From Seminavis robusta (lineage: Eukaryota > Bacillariophyta > Bacillariophyceae > Naviculales > Naviculaceae), in contig CAICTM010000082.1 in NCBI GenBank assembly GCA_903772945.1, forward strand, positions 62,001 through 126,000: a stretch of 64,000 nt of DNA, given 5' to 3'. Of this stretch, positions 1 to 11,763 are shown one piece after another; positions within the stretch are counted from its first letter, which is position 1, and each line of letters opens with the position of its first letter. The notes below the pieces were generated by a model. It did not search any database and was not told the DNA's origin. It was given only the letters and a program-made list of their open reading frames with translations. The position numbers and the translations under genes were made by a program.

Positions 1-1404
1 GTACTGGATGAGGGCCCACACGAGGCCCACGGCTCCCGAGACCAGGATAATAATGGTCGCGGCAGACTAAGGGGTATTTCATCATTTTGGGACAATTCCA
101 AAAAGAGAATGACAAAAAGGTGTCAGCTCGTGGTGTCAGGCACCATGGGCCCCTCTGCTAATGGCAGAGGTTTGATTCCCACGTCACAGCCGAGGTACAT
201 GCATTTCTCAACTTACTTCGTTTTCCAACATGATGATCTGCGGCTTTAGCTTCTACGATACCTGGATGTAATATCTATCAAGATAATGAGATCTGAAACC
301 CTACGTATCGGCACAACAGAAAAATGGGACTGCAGCAAGAGTACAGTAGCTATGCCAATGAAGATTTGGGTTGACAGCAAGTGTCCCGAAGCGAAGCTCA
401 AAGGAGAAAAAGAGAGGCAAAGACGAATCACAATGGGAGTACGTGGTGACAAGTCCTTGACACAAAAGATTTGGTCAAACTCTACTGGAACTTGAGCATT
501 TACAGAAATACTTCCAAATATTCCAAACTTGGAACTATTTCAAACAAATGTTTTAGAAAGAGGCAAAACAATCGGAAAAATGACTGATCTAGAAAAGTCT
601 CAGGTTGGAGCGTGCTCGAAGCCAAAAGATCGAACCCTTCAACCTATCAAACGTCATCGATGAGTCGGGTCCCAAGTCTATTTATTTAGCTCTGCATCTG
701 GAGATCCAGAGGTCATGAGCTTCGCTCCGCACCCGCCAGCAACATGAACCTAAAACTTTCATCTGAACAGGGTTGCTGTTGCAGGGTTGTGTTGGGTCTG
801 GGGCAAACCAGGGACGGAAGCTCTGACCAAACAATCTTGGAGAATGATGGGGCTGTCAGGATGCATGTTTCATCACGCAGTGAGAGATCTAAAAAATATT
901 TGAATACAGGCGCCACACCAGTGTAATGTGATGCCAAGCAAGCTCCAGTTGGATCCGGGACAAAAGAGGATTCAACCATAGAGCATCTGTCAAACGCAGA
1001 AGTTATTCATCAAATGCAGCAAAAGGTGAGAGTGCTAAAATACTACTGTGTTGACAGAGCTCAATTCGGGCTGCCGAGCTCCCAGCAGCAATGCTGGTGT
1101 AGCACATGTGCCCAGTACTGCTCCAATGAAAATTCAAGCGGCGGTGCAGCATGAAGGGGATGAGGACCATGCACATACGGAGTTCTAAACGAAGCAAGCA
1201 CTTCGGTGGTACCGAGACGGTTATCCCTCAGGGTACCGGTATCCTCTACTATCCTAACAATTGCAAGTCCTGCCTGGCGTGTTTTTTAAAGACCGCAGGG
1301 TAGGCGGACCTGGGCTTTCTGTGCATGCCCTGTGCATCAATATGGAACCGCCCTTGCTTCTTCCATATTTTTCTTCCTTGACAAGAAACTGAAGGAGTCT
1401 CTGG
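1..1404. other. Region without a supported gene
   Basis: Only short ORFs (under 95 codons) occur on both strands, and none resembles a family I know. A tRNA T-arm-like string near 165-185 has no matching stem. The stretch may hold the 3' flank of the gene at 1405-2112 and the end of something outside the window. Confidence 0.4.
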
Positions 1405-2112
1405 TTAGGCCTCGACACCAATGACAAACAGAACAGCATAGTCTTGTTTGGAGCAACCTGGTACCAAGGGCATTTCAGCCCCAGGTCGGACGGGGAAATC
1501 TGACTTTTTGGCTGTGAGTGGCGACCCACCCTCTACAGGATGATATCGGGCCGATCGACACGGTAGGTGGGTCACATCGTACAACTTGGCACTATCATCC
1601 AGGTGCCAGGATCCATCAGCATCCACCGTAAGCACTGTGGTAACAAGTCTCCCACCCGTCACTAGATACCTTCCTGGTTGTGCCGTAAGAGGAAACTGAG
1701 GTGACTCCATAATGAGCCCGTGTTCCTCGAGCCACCAATCTTGTGGATTAAACCTCCATCCGGCTGGAGCCATTCCATTGGTGTCTCCGAGCTCGCGTTT
1801 GTACTGGTCTAACCATACTCCCCGTGGACCTGGATCCACGGGCCAGATACCCCAGTCCTGCGCTCCCTTGCCAGAACTGGAGTTTGGATCTCCAAGGGCG
1901 GCAATGAACTGAGTTGGAATGCGGCGAAATCCATTGGGGGCATTGGTTTGAGCGTACACAAATTGTGTCGCTGCCGCCAAGGACGATGCCAGGAATGCTC
2001 TTCGAACTAAAGATGCACTCGGTTTTTCAGAAGATAATGCCAACGAGTACTCCAGCAGAAAGCTACTAGCTATTGCTAGCGAGAGTATCATCACTATACC
2101 CTTCAACATCAT
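1405..2112 (-). CDS. Small exported/lumenal protein of bacterial-type hypothetical family
   Basis: This is a single-exon protein of 235 residues starting at a double Met. Residues 1-26 form a hydrophobic signal peptide ending near LALSS. A twin-arginine motif (VRRAFL, about residues 37-42) follows, then a second hydrophobic stretch with a VYA cleavage-like end near residue 54. This layout fits plastid import followed by Tat export to the thylakoid lumen, or plain secretion. The mature part has conserved-looking blocks (QDWGIWPVDPGPRGVW, APAGWRF, WWLEEHGLIME, YDVTHLPCRSARY, KQDYAVLFVIGVE) that I recall from uncharacterised bacterial proteins, and no catalytic motif I can name. Two cysteines in the C-terminal third could form a disulphide. 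The sequence directly shows the ORF and presequence; the location is inference and the function is unknown. Confidence 0.75.
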   Translation of the reverse strand: MMLKGIVMILSLAIASSFLLEYSLALSSEKPSASLVRRAFLASSLAAATQFVYAQTNAPNGFRRIPTQFIAALGDPNSSSGKGAQDWGIWPVDPGPRGVWLDQYKRELGDTNGMAPAGWRFNPQDWWLEEHGLIMESPQFPLTAQPGRYLVTGGRLVTTVLTVDADGSWHLDDSAKLYDVTHLPCRSARYHPVEGGSPLTAKKSDFPVRPGAEMPLVPGCSKQDYAVLFVIGVEA

Positions 2113-3717
2113 GTTTGTTCAGTGCGACCTCCATTGACTGTTTCAACAAATTTTGCCAGCGAAACTGTAAGAGTGTGAGTCAGCACATCGCAAAGAAAAA
2201 AGAAAAACCGTGGTTTTATTAAAAATAACAAAGCCTGAGAGGATTGAAGGTACTTGTACTGTAGCTAGTTGAGAAAATACTGTTTTACCAGAGCTGTGCA
2301 TGGGTGTAGAAAGGACAATCAACAAACTTGAAAACGTCAGTGCCAGAGTGCCAGGTCCTCTTGGGTCATTGGTCATAAATGTACCATTCTCTAAGCTGAC
2401 AGCTGCTGATGACACCCTCGGTCACGGCATGACGCAGAGTAATATTATGCCTCCCATTTTTTGGACCCCAGCCAGCCGCGACTTTTCAGTTGAGAGCTTT
2501 TCTTTGTGCCTCGAGTTCGGCTAAGTACTTTTGGTTTCTGGGATTGCTGTGGTTTCGATGGGAGAAAGAGTCAAGCTACTAGTACATGGACCTGTACCGG
2601 TACGACTGTAGCTAGCTGCTACAATACCTATGGCGCCGCCAACCGCCATACCGGTAGCTATTAGGTACCACTCCTCTGCTTCCAGACTGTACTAGTACGT
2701 GAATTCTAGAGCTAACTAGCTAGCTAGCTAGCTAGTAGCTAGCTAGCATCAAGGAGTATCAAGGATTCTTTGGGATCTCACAGTCGGCCGTCCCTATACC
2801 GGTACCGGGTAGCGGGGGGATGGCTGGAGAGACAAGCCAGGGAATTGATAAGTCAATTTCCTTCCGTTTTGCATCTATCTATTGATCAGTTAGCCTTCGC
2901 TTCGGTAAGGAATGAATCAGGAGACTAACTACTACCTAAGAAAAGCTACCGGTAGATAGCTACTAGACTACTAGACGGAAGCAAAGTTTGCTCTTCAGAA
3001 AAATGTGCCGGGGCTCTCTCATTCCAGGAGCCTCAGACGAACCAAATGCATTCTTTTGCCACAATGTCTAGCTACGGTAGCTACTAGCTAGCTAGAGGGC
3101 TGCAGACCAGGTTTAGCTAGCTAGTAGACTAGCTACTACTAGAGCTAGAGCTGCCGCTTTCACCTTCGAATGAATTCACATGCCGATGGAGCTGCAGCTG
3201 GAGCTTTCACGGTGGAAAAGTGTGAGGGACGTTCACTTTCGGCACCATTCATGCGAAAGCATTTCTAGCGCGCCCTTAAAAAAGTCAAGGGGAGACTTAA
3301 CGTCCACGCGTGCCGATTCGACCGATTGTTTGCTGTTATCAATTCCCAAAAGGTGTCCTCCAACCAGCTGAGTCTCACCCAATCAACAAGAGGTTTTTCT
3401 GCTCTTCAATTGTCGCTCTGGGTGACTGCAGCCTTTCTCACTGATTGACATCGTCGTCAACTCCATTTCTTGTCCCAATCTCCGACAAGTCTCAAGTTTT
3501 ATAGCCCTTGGAAGCGGACCAGTTTGAAAGAAGACCGTCATTTGTTTGTTCGGGTTTAGGCGTGAAGAAACATACATTATAGCACTCTAGCTAGAGTATT
3601 GGACCTTTCTGGGTAGATTCGATTGAAGTTGCTTTGCAAGGCACTGAATGCCTTCCGCCATTCGAAGAAACACAGCAGCAGGAGATGGATAGCTTGCAAG
3701 CATAGCTTGTTTCTTTA
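2113..3717. other. Intergenic region rich in CTAG/AGCT and ACCGGT motifs
   Basis: No convincing ORF. It contains several runs of alternating CTAG/AGCT (about 2705-2750 and 3065-3145) and repeated TACCGGTA palindromes (about 2595, 2650, 2797, 2950). The distal end must hold the promoter and 5' UTR of the gene starting at 3718. I see no transposase or terminal repeat. Confidence 0.5.
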
Positions 3718-5720
3718 ATGTTGCAGCAGCTACTTAGAAATCAAGGGTCGTACTGGTACCTTCCTGACGACACCGGAATCAACAATAATGAGTATACCGC
3801 TCGAATTGCGCCAATTCGATGGCAATCGGACGCTCCACCACATGTCTCATCGTCACCTTCACCATCATGCCTTCCAGTTATCGATCGAGTGATCAAGGCA
3901 GCCAGGGAAAAAACGTTGAAGGCGACACGATCCAAACCCGATGAGACACTCTCCGTGGAAGCTGCTAAACAATTGCAGACAGATTATACAACCTGGCCCT
4001 CAACCATTTGGGATACTAACCTGAACGACTCTGACGGTGAGATTGTCTTTGATTTTCCCAATGGTTCTAGTGATTCGGACGATGGTGATTGCAACGAAGT
4101 ACTTCTTGTCAACGGTGACTGTACCAAGTCAGTTGATACTCTGGAGACGGACGAGGAGACCACGAGTATTCCGTCTCCGAGTTCCCTTTTGGAAGGTCAC
4201 AATACGTGGGAACAACAAGAGTTGGATCTGAGTGATATCCCCGTCGAGCATGACTTGTCCTACTTTGACTCCCCACTGCGAGGTCCATTGGCTCCAGACA
4301 AATTGGGGGAACAGAGAGAAAGCCCAATCACCGCTTTCAGCGCAAACCTCGTTGGTCACACGCTGGACCCAGAAAGACCTTGTCACGCTCATGATGGCAG
4401 TTTCAATTCCTTTGATTTCTCTTCCTTGATTGTTGCGGAGTCAGACTCAACTGACAGTGGTGAATTCGTTCAGCAGCAACAGCCAGCTATACCGATACCA
4501 CCCAAGCTGAAAAATCCAGTTAAAAGACTACGTTTCGCTGACGAGGAAGGAAAGCAAATGGAAGTCGTACATCTCATCGACGCACATGATTACTACCATG
4601 ACCCGGCACAACGGAGGATTCTGTTCTTGCTGCTGTTGCCAGAGGAAAGGACGTTTGAGTTTGTTCATGCTGAGTATTGCATTGAAGCCCGCCTACCCAT
4701 TTCCTCCTTGCTTCGTCAACTTCCTAAAATGGCCAAGGACTCTAAAATCATGAAGCAAACCTACCATGGTCTCTGCAAGGCGACCGGTGGGGCCGAGCTC
4801 ATCAATGCACTGGCTATACAAGACTACCGTCTCAACACGGATGAGATTATTGTTGCTGTGCCCAAAGGGTACACCGGGAAGTGTATTTATGACATTGCCA
4901 AGGGACTAGTTGAAAACAAGAAGGTTTTGAGGGCTGTAAGTACCCACGCAGTGATGCAGCATTAACGTTGCCACGATGATTTCTTAGGTTGCTCACCCAC
5001 TCTGTTCTGTGATGTGCTATCTGACATTATCGATGACTCGACTCGTAGGTGAAGCGAACGCATCGTCGCGAGCATGTACTTCACAGGTTTAAACAAGACC
5101 AAGGTTTCGTCGAAAAGCAAAGGGACAGGTTTAACCGATGGAAACATGGGGACGAACCAATCGAGACCGGCGACGACGATGTTTCTACCAGCAATAGATC
5201 ACGCGGGAAGAGCAAGAGCTCAAAGCACAGCTCTGACGCTGGCACAAAGGTGGAGCTTGAAGTGTCCGTCGAGTTCAGACGGAGTATTGAACGGAGCATG
5301 AGGCGATTCAGTCACCCGCTAACGCTGGAAAGATCAATCAACAGTGAGGACGATGGGGCCAGACGACGAATAAATGACAGGGTTCCCTTCCAACGATTAT
5401 CCGACGGTGATGAGCTGGAAGAAGACAATAAGCAAACGCCGAAAGAGAATTTGCCATCATTCCGTTCGGTGGTTGGGTCTCGCAGCCCTCCACGAACACG
5501 TTCCCCTCGTACTACTGGACCAGCTATCGTGGTTGGTCCTCCCCAGAAATCTCTTTTGCAGAGGAAAAAACTGTTCCAAAGAAAGGAGTCGCCGACAAAG
5601 CCAAGAAACATCGTGGATGAGCCTTGCCAAGAGCAAGCGGGGAAGTCCAACTGGGCCAGACGTTTCGCAAAGAAGCTGAAGATTGGTGGAAAACGCATGA
5701 AAAATTTTGTTGCCAGCTAA
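3718..5720 (+). CDS. Unknown protein with a beta-grasp-like domain and basic tail
   Basis: Two exons, 3718-4935 and 5049-5720, are joined by a 113-nt phase-0 intron (GTAAGT...GTAG), giving about 629 residues. The first 260 residues are acidic, Ser/Asp-rich and probably disordered. A conserved-looking core of about residues 270-405 begins with KRLRFADEEGKQMEVV and continues through RRILFLLLLPEERTFEFV to a glycine-rich DEIIVAVPKGYTGK, which reads like a ubiquitin-like (beta-grasp) fold. The tail is very basic (RRRF, KSSK, RKSPRTRSP types) with several SP/TP sites, suggesting phosphorylation and possibly nuclear or cytoskeletal association. I recall similar cores in diatom hypothetical proteins but cannot name a family. 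The start is the first ATG after an upstream stop-rich region. Confidence 0.7.
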
Positions 5721-6069
5721 TAGTAATTCTGCCTGTAAGATAGTAGTAAAACAGTACTAGTATGTTGTAGTGTGTTTATGAGTGGATACGTCGTCAATGG
5801 ATGGATGTGGTACAGTACAACCATGGCAACTCGCAGCAAGCACCAGGTTCACTTGCTGTAGGTAGATGCATGGACTCCGACCAGGAACCACCGCTACATC
5901 AAGCCAGCAGGCAGTAAATCAACCTGCGGTGAAGTCTTCATGCACATGCCATTTAAACTCTGCATTGAAGTTGTCCTTGGGAAGGCACTGAGTTGCTGCA
6001 TGAAATTACATTTGTGGCCTTTTGTAAGGGTCACCAGAAACGTAACGTGGGTTAATACTAGTGGATGGA
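5721..6069. other. Short convergent intergenic region
   Basis: This lies between the 3' ends of two convergent genes. I see no ORF or repeat worth naming. It must contain both 3' UTRs and poly(A) sites. Confidence 0.5.
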
Positions 6070-9000
6070 TCAGCGTTGGAAGGCACAAAGTACAGATGAT
6101 GCGTCGATCTTACCACATCCAGTGGGGCAGACTTCACGGACAGCACCTGGGAGCAAACCGCCGAACCATTGCAAGGCGTGCTCAAGGTGCCCACCATGAC
6201 CTTTAAAAACAGGACGGACAGATTTTGAGTTTATCGCTACTGCCACCGGATCAACTCCGCCCACTGTGGAGACGTACCGCAACCAGGACACCTAAAGTGG
6301 ATGCAAGCCAGATTCGATTCGTCAGCAGAGAAAGGATTAAAGATTCGAAACTGACCAATTGACTCGAACTCACCATACAAACATCCCTTTGACAGGTTCG
6401 TGGCATAAGAAACATAGTCCAATTCTTCTTCGACAACTTTTGCATTCTCTCCGTGCTTGGCCAGTGCTGATATTACCATCAGCCAACAGTGCCTTTCCAC
6501 ATCGCGGGCAGCATTCATGGATACTGAGAGAAACAAGTTTGCGGTTGGATGGTAAGCAAAAGGCTTTCAGAGCTCCAACACGAGCACACTGCGAAACTTA
6601 CGTGGTGGACTGCTGATTGAGAGCACCAATGAAGGAATCTTTGCATAAACCGATAATGGACGAGGCGAGAGAGAAGAGGCACATGTCCCTTAGCAGATCG
6701 ATGTAGGCGAGGTACCATTCACGAACAAGGTTCACGCTCAGTCCTGGTATTCGTGTTGTTTCATCTGGCTCGATGACTTGCAAGACTTCGCAGAGTGAGA
6801 CACAGGTTTGGACATCACCAGCGTCCGCTCGTTCCAGCAACAATGACTTGATCGTCGGTAAAAGGACGAACTGCATGACATTTTCTGGTTGTGAATTCTT
6901 TTCAGGCAACTCGTCGAGACCCGAACCCCTCAGGATTTCAGCCACTGTCCTCCACATGCGTGCGAGATTGATACATTGGAGGCTCTCTGCAACCGAACCG
7001 TTGTGCAGGCACAACTCAACCCTGGAACTCAACTCATTGTCGGGATGAAGCTTGTAGCCCTTGGCGAAGCGTGAGAGGTGCACAACTTCAGGGGCCACAG
7101 TAATCGCCTTTTCATTTGCTGCCACTGGAGTGGAACCGTCCATCTCCCCTCCATCGACAACCTGAAAGACAAGCTCTGGCGCCTTTTCTGCGTGACAGAA
7201 ATCGTTAGAGGAGGACTGGAAACCCCGCAAACAGGTAGCACGATGACGCTACTCTAACTCACCTGGTAAACGTTTACCTGCGATTGATTTATCACGCTCA
7301 AGAACAACATCCTTGCTGTCCGGAATCTCACGAAACACTCCCGGGGCACGAGCCGTGACAGAATCCTGCCTAAGGCCAGCCAACCCGTAGTCGTACTTCG
7401 AGCTAGAGGGCACGTGCTGGTGAACAGAGCAAATCTGTAATGAGCCAAATCCCTTCGAGAAAGGAGATTTGTTGGCGATGGCGAAACACGATGGCGGCAC
7501 ACGAGAGATCGGTCTGTCGCCTGAGCAATGAGATAAGAAAAGCGTTAGCTGCAAGCCCATGAAAGGGCTGGAATTGAATTGACCTGGGCCAACGAAAGCC
7601 TACTGTACCTCGTGCGAAACTCTGAATCAAGCAGTGCCCATCGCGTCCGACACTGAGAACATGCTGCCAAACACGAAGACCCTCATCTTGAAAACTCTCA
7701 CGATGATCCTCTCCGTCTGGCTTCTCGTAGACTGAAGATGGAGTATCAGCGTCATGAGGAGATATTCCTCTGGCACGTTGACTACGCTTTTGTCCGCCAT
7801 CTCCGTCTTCTGCAGCCTTCCAGCCTCGACGGTTCTCCTGTGTGGGTTGGTTCTGATGAGCCCTCATGATGTTTCGTTGTGAGTCAGGATTGGGGGTATC
7901 GAGCCAAAAGAAATCTACAACGGCTCCTGCTGTATGTCCATCTACGACACTCAAAGGCATGAACGGTCGGTTTGTAGACCACAAGCCCAGGAGACCCGAA
8001 CCACCTGCATTCACTCCTTTGATGGGAGCTGTCGCAACAGCTAGCATGGATTCATGGCGATCAGTGCTGCCCTGGTCGGAGAGCAAAGATTCCATGGCTG
8101 GAGGCCTCCACTTTAGTCTGGTGACGGTTGCAGATACTGTCAAAACGTGCAACATGGTCACGGAACTCGCCTTGCTGCGTGACGAGTTCAATAGAGAAAA
8201 CGATTGCGACCTCATTGCCACAGCTTGGGCCGAAGTAGATCCAATGGTTGACGATGCGTATCTGAAGGACGTACAGTCAATTCAAAAAGAGAGTGCAGAG
8301 AAACGCGGCAACGGTGAGCAACCACCAGCTATCCTTCACTACCTGCATGCCTGTCTCTGTCCAGTCACCGGAACATTACTAACCCTGAGCGATCCGTCTC
8401 GCTGGAACTTTCTGTCGCAATGGAATCTGTCCTGCTGTTTGCTGTGTTGGAGTTTGCGGCCATGTTGCTATCATCTTTTGCCATTGCCAAGCTGTTTTCG
8501 AGATCCCAAACTTGATCGACCGACAATCTTGGGGTAAGTAACTTAGTCAGCCAGTCAGCGCCAAGAAGCAACACAGGGACGAACGTACCCTTGACACATC
8601 GATCCCCCGCCCCTCCCGTGGCAATGACATAAGATCTGATGGGATGCCAATCGAGGGTTGTAGCATCCCCGGCATGTGCCGATATTTTGACGAGAGGCCT
8701 GGAAGGCACGAACATGTTATATACTATGAGCAGTCCACTACTAGTGACCAACGCAAACGCTGTACAGTATGGGTAAGGACATTGAAGAAAGAAAGAAATT
8801 CATCATTGGTCAGTAGCGGGTAAGTATCTCGAAACGTTCTCGAGCGTGTGCCTGATAATATGGCCAGCATACTACTAGTAGTAGCCACATTATAAAACTC
8901 ACTGTCATCGTGAATTGGACTCCACCGAATATCTCGAACAGCTTCACTCTTTGGTTCGAATGTGACTCTGCACTGCCAGGAGAAGGATTGTTCATCTGGT

Positions 9001-9953
9001 GATGGAGCAGCATTGAATCGAAACCACGATCTGAGCTGTTGCGAATTTGCAGCCCCTCCTGTCTTGGCCAGCTTGCGACGAACCCATAGTTTCACCGTGG
9101 CGTCCTATAATGGAAATGAAACACGAAGACAAAGAAGTTGGCGTAAGGGTTTGTCCTGTTTTGTGGGGGATGCACTAACTATATTTGCTCTCTCTTTCTT
9201 GAATTTGGTTGACTTTCGTACCTGAGAAGCGGTGAGTAGCAGCCCTGGTCTCTTTGGATGCCATGCCAACCGGTTGACGGCCCTTGTATGTTGACTAAGA
9301 ATGGCTTCGGGTTGCTGATTGACCATGGCGTTGGAAGTCCCATCACCATCCGAGAGGAAAGCCTTCCTGGCACTCCATACTACAACGACGCCATTGGATC
9401 CCGCCGCTGCCACGATGGAATCCATTTCTTCGACTTTTGTTCCACTGGGATTGTTGGTTGCCGACGAAGAATCCGGGTGATTGTCTTCTGGTCCCATTTC
9501 GGCATTGCTTCCCACGGTTTCTCCCCGATGATTGTATTTCTGCGGTTGTGGCTTGCTCCAAGCAACGTCTGTGATGATGGCACTGCTCATGTTGGTGGGT
9601 GCTGCCGGTCTGTTGGTATTGTTGTTGTGTATATTGGCTGCGACCATGGAGCCAAAAGTATCACGTACAAAGGATCCTCGCTGCTTGTTGCTGCTGTCTT
9701 CGTAGATTTTGGCCATGGAGTCTTGTTGAGCGGGTGTTTGAAAGTGCTGATTGATTCTCATGGATCGAATAGGCGCAAGTCCTCGAGGACTGACTTCCAT
9801 AAGGTGCAACGTATCCTTGCCAGCCACAATGGCGTGTTTTCGGTTGGCCGACATGGCCACGGAAGAATACGGATGCACAACTCCAGACCGATTGGCCAGA
9901 GTGGCCACTACTGGATCCTTTGGACCTCTCATTGTTCTTCTTTCTAGATCCAA
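6070..9953 (-). CDS. WDR24: WDR24-like WD40/RING subunit of GATOR2 (SEA complex)
   Basis: Ten exons read on the minus strand: 9222-9953, 8873-9104, 8589-8759, 8384-8510, 7609-8261, 7263-7520, 6602-7187, 6374-6523, 6278-6291 and 6070-6200. They join in frame into about 1017 residues. The N-terminal half carries WD40 blades (SNGVVVVWSARKA, HTRAVNRLAWHPKRPG, DATVKLWVRRK, HAGDATTLDWHP, GGAGDRCVKVWDLE, TRLKWRPP). The C-terminal part matches WDR24: a helical region ending LNQQSTTIHECCPRCG, then Cys pairs in GLCFLCHEPVKGMFVWCPGC and GHGGHLEHALQWF with CPTGCG, forming the zinc-binding RING-like end. WDR24 in other eukaryotes acts in GATOR2 on lysosomal/vacuolar membranes, controlling TORC1 in response to amino acids. 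Exon 9 is only 14 nt. The protein is longer than human WDR24 (about 790 residues) because of inserted low-complexity loops. All joins are phase-consistent. Confidence 0.85.
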
Positions 9954-10475
9954 TGCATGTATCTAGCTTTTTATCTCGGAAGGCTGCGTTTGCTGCTCTG
10001 TAACTCTGTATCTTACTACCACTAGCTAGTAGTAGTATTGTCGGTGCTCTTCGTCGTCGGCACGAACGGATGAAAAATGATGGGCGTCATGGTGGATCGT
10101 TGGATCCAAAGCAGAGCTGAAATGTAGGGTTAGGATTTTGCATGGATTTAGAAGGCTTAAAATTGCTAAAGCTTCAAGTGATGTTCCTTTGGTACCGGTA
10201 CTACTGTAGCATGTGACTCATAACACTCGTGACTGTCGTCAGCCACCTTCGAATGCAGAACGCAACGTTGCAATCTCAATGTTCTGATTGTTCTGATATC
10301 CCCATGGCTTCAATGTTGACAAGAACTTGTCATTGCCACGATGCTGCAACAATATTGGTCCTTTTGAGAGTACGTACAACTGCAACTGGATTATTGAGAG
10401 AAGAATCGTGTGTTGCCTTCAAATCAAAACCGACTGGCGTAGAATTTCTTTCTTTCTTTCTTGGAGATCTCAGGA
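9954..10475. other. Divergent promoter region
   Basis: This separates the 5' ends of the WDR24-like gene and the GtrA-like gene. It contains CTAGTAGTAGTA runs and one GGTACCGGTACTA palindrome near 10192. No ORF here is supported. Confidence 0.5.
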
Positions 10476-11513
10476 ATGATCAGCATGACTGGCAGTTGCC
10501 TGGTTTCCTCGTTGGCTTTGGCCTCTGCTCCAACTGCTACTGCCCTCACAGCGCTAGCAACAGCAGCAGTTTCTTTACCAAGAGGCGGATCTACCGTACC
10601 AGCTTCATCACCAGTTCTGCACAGCACAACAGCAACAGGGTCTGATGATGGCGGAAAGAATAGTGCGAAGAAAACGATTGCTATCCCGGTTGTGAATTTT
10701 GAGTACTACAATCAACTTTGGTATTCCCTCCCCGAAATATGCCGATTCTTTGTCAGTGGCAACTTGGGGAATCTCTGCTTCTTCGCTATTGAACGGGGTG
10801 TCTTCAGCTGCCTTGGGAAAATCCCATCACCACCACCATTCCTGGTGGAACAGCAAGACAGCATCTCCTTTTTCGTTGGATACCTCTTGCAGATTGTCAC
10901 ACAACACTTGCTCCATGCCTGGTTAGTGTATGGCTTGCATAGCATTAATACCCGCGAAAAATACCTCAAGACTCTAGGGGGACAAGCCAGTGCCTATGGA
11001 ACGGCATTGATCGGATCTACCCTTTTGAATATTTACCTCCGAAAGCACATGCCCAAAAATGTGGCTTTTGTCACCACCCTCTACTTGTTTGCTATTATCA
11101 ACTACTTTGTCATTGGATGGATTACTCGCCAATCTATCAAAGAGGAAGCACACGAACCAACCAAAACACAACCATTGGAGCCATCGAGCATTCCCACAAC
11201 CACGCATGAACAAACCAATACACAAACTGACAATACTAATTTACAACAAGCACCTCAAGAGGAGATCAGCTCTGTCGATGGTGCAACAATGGAAGACGAA
11301 CAAATTCGTGACATTCCACGAGGAGGAGCAACCTTCCAGCCCACTAGTCGTCCTAGGCTTTTGAATTCCTTTCATGGTAACTCGCCTGGTTGGTGGACGG
11401 AACGGCGACTCTTCGCTATGGTAATGGCCCACCCAACTTGCGAATGTCCAGAACTTCACAGCCAACAAGTAGTGTACAATGTCCCAAACGACGAGAATAA
11501 GAAATCAAGATAG
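10476..11513 (+). CDS. GtrA-like small multi-pass membrane protein
   Basis: Single exon, 345 residues from the first ATG (MISMTGSCLV). Residues 1-35 are hydrophobic and Ala/Thr-rich, resembling a signal peptide. A core of about residues 70-215 has four predicted membrane helices. It begins LPEICRFFVSGNLGNLCFF and includes FFVGYLLQIVTQHLLHAWLV, then SAYGTALIGSTLLNIYL and FVTTLYLFAIINYFVIGW. This arrangement of four helices with an FxxxGxxxN-type first helix resembles GtrA-type proteins, which in bacteria help move lipid-linked sugars; I recall related algal proteins of unknown role. The C-terminal 130 residues are Thr/Gln/Glu-rich and probably disordered. The family call is tentative; the membrane topology is seen directly in the sequence. 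Confidence 0.6.
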   Translation: MISMTGSCLVSSLALASAPTATALTALATAAVSLPRGGSTVPASSPVLHSTTATGSDDGGKNSAKKTIAIPVVNFEYYNQLWYSLPEICRFFVSGNLGNLCFFAIERGVFSCLGKIPSPPPFLVEQQDSISFFVGYLLQIVTQHLLHAWLVYGLHSINTREKYLKTLGGQASAYGTALIGSTLLNIYLRKHMPKNVAFVTTLYLFAIINYFVIGWITRQSIKEEAHEPTKTQPLEPSSIPTTTHEQTNTQTDNTNLQQAPQEEISSVDGATMEDEQIRDIPRGGATFQPTSRPRLLNSFHGNSPGWWTERRLFAMVMAHPTCECPELHSQQVVYNVPNDENKKSR

Positions 11514-11763
11514 ACAAAACAACCACATGTATCGTTGCTGGGACAAAGCAGGGCTCCGTGGCAGGTGGCGTACTGCAATGTATAGACTAGGAAGTCCAGC
11601 ACTAATGATCGCCCTCGGTCGCTCCTTCGCTCATACACATGTTATAACAGGCTACTACATACCATCTATAGCTAGCTAGATAATGAAGGCAGTTGAGTTT
11701 GCATGGAATTATTTGGCTAGTAGCATCTTTGGTATTAATAGTTATTCAACAGATAGTTTTTGT

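Noticed and set aside
120-215. tRNA-like string with GGTTTGATTCCCAC
   Set aside because: The T-arm stem has only two pairs and no anticodon arm or acceptor stem could be drawn.
9258-9947. 229-codon plus-strand ORF opposite WDR24 exon 1
   Set aside because: Antisense shadow; the minus strand encodes WD40 blades.
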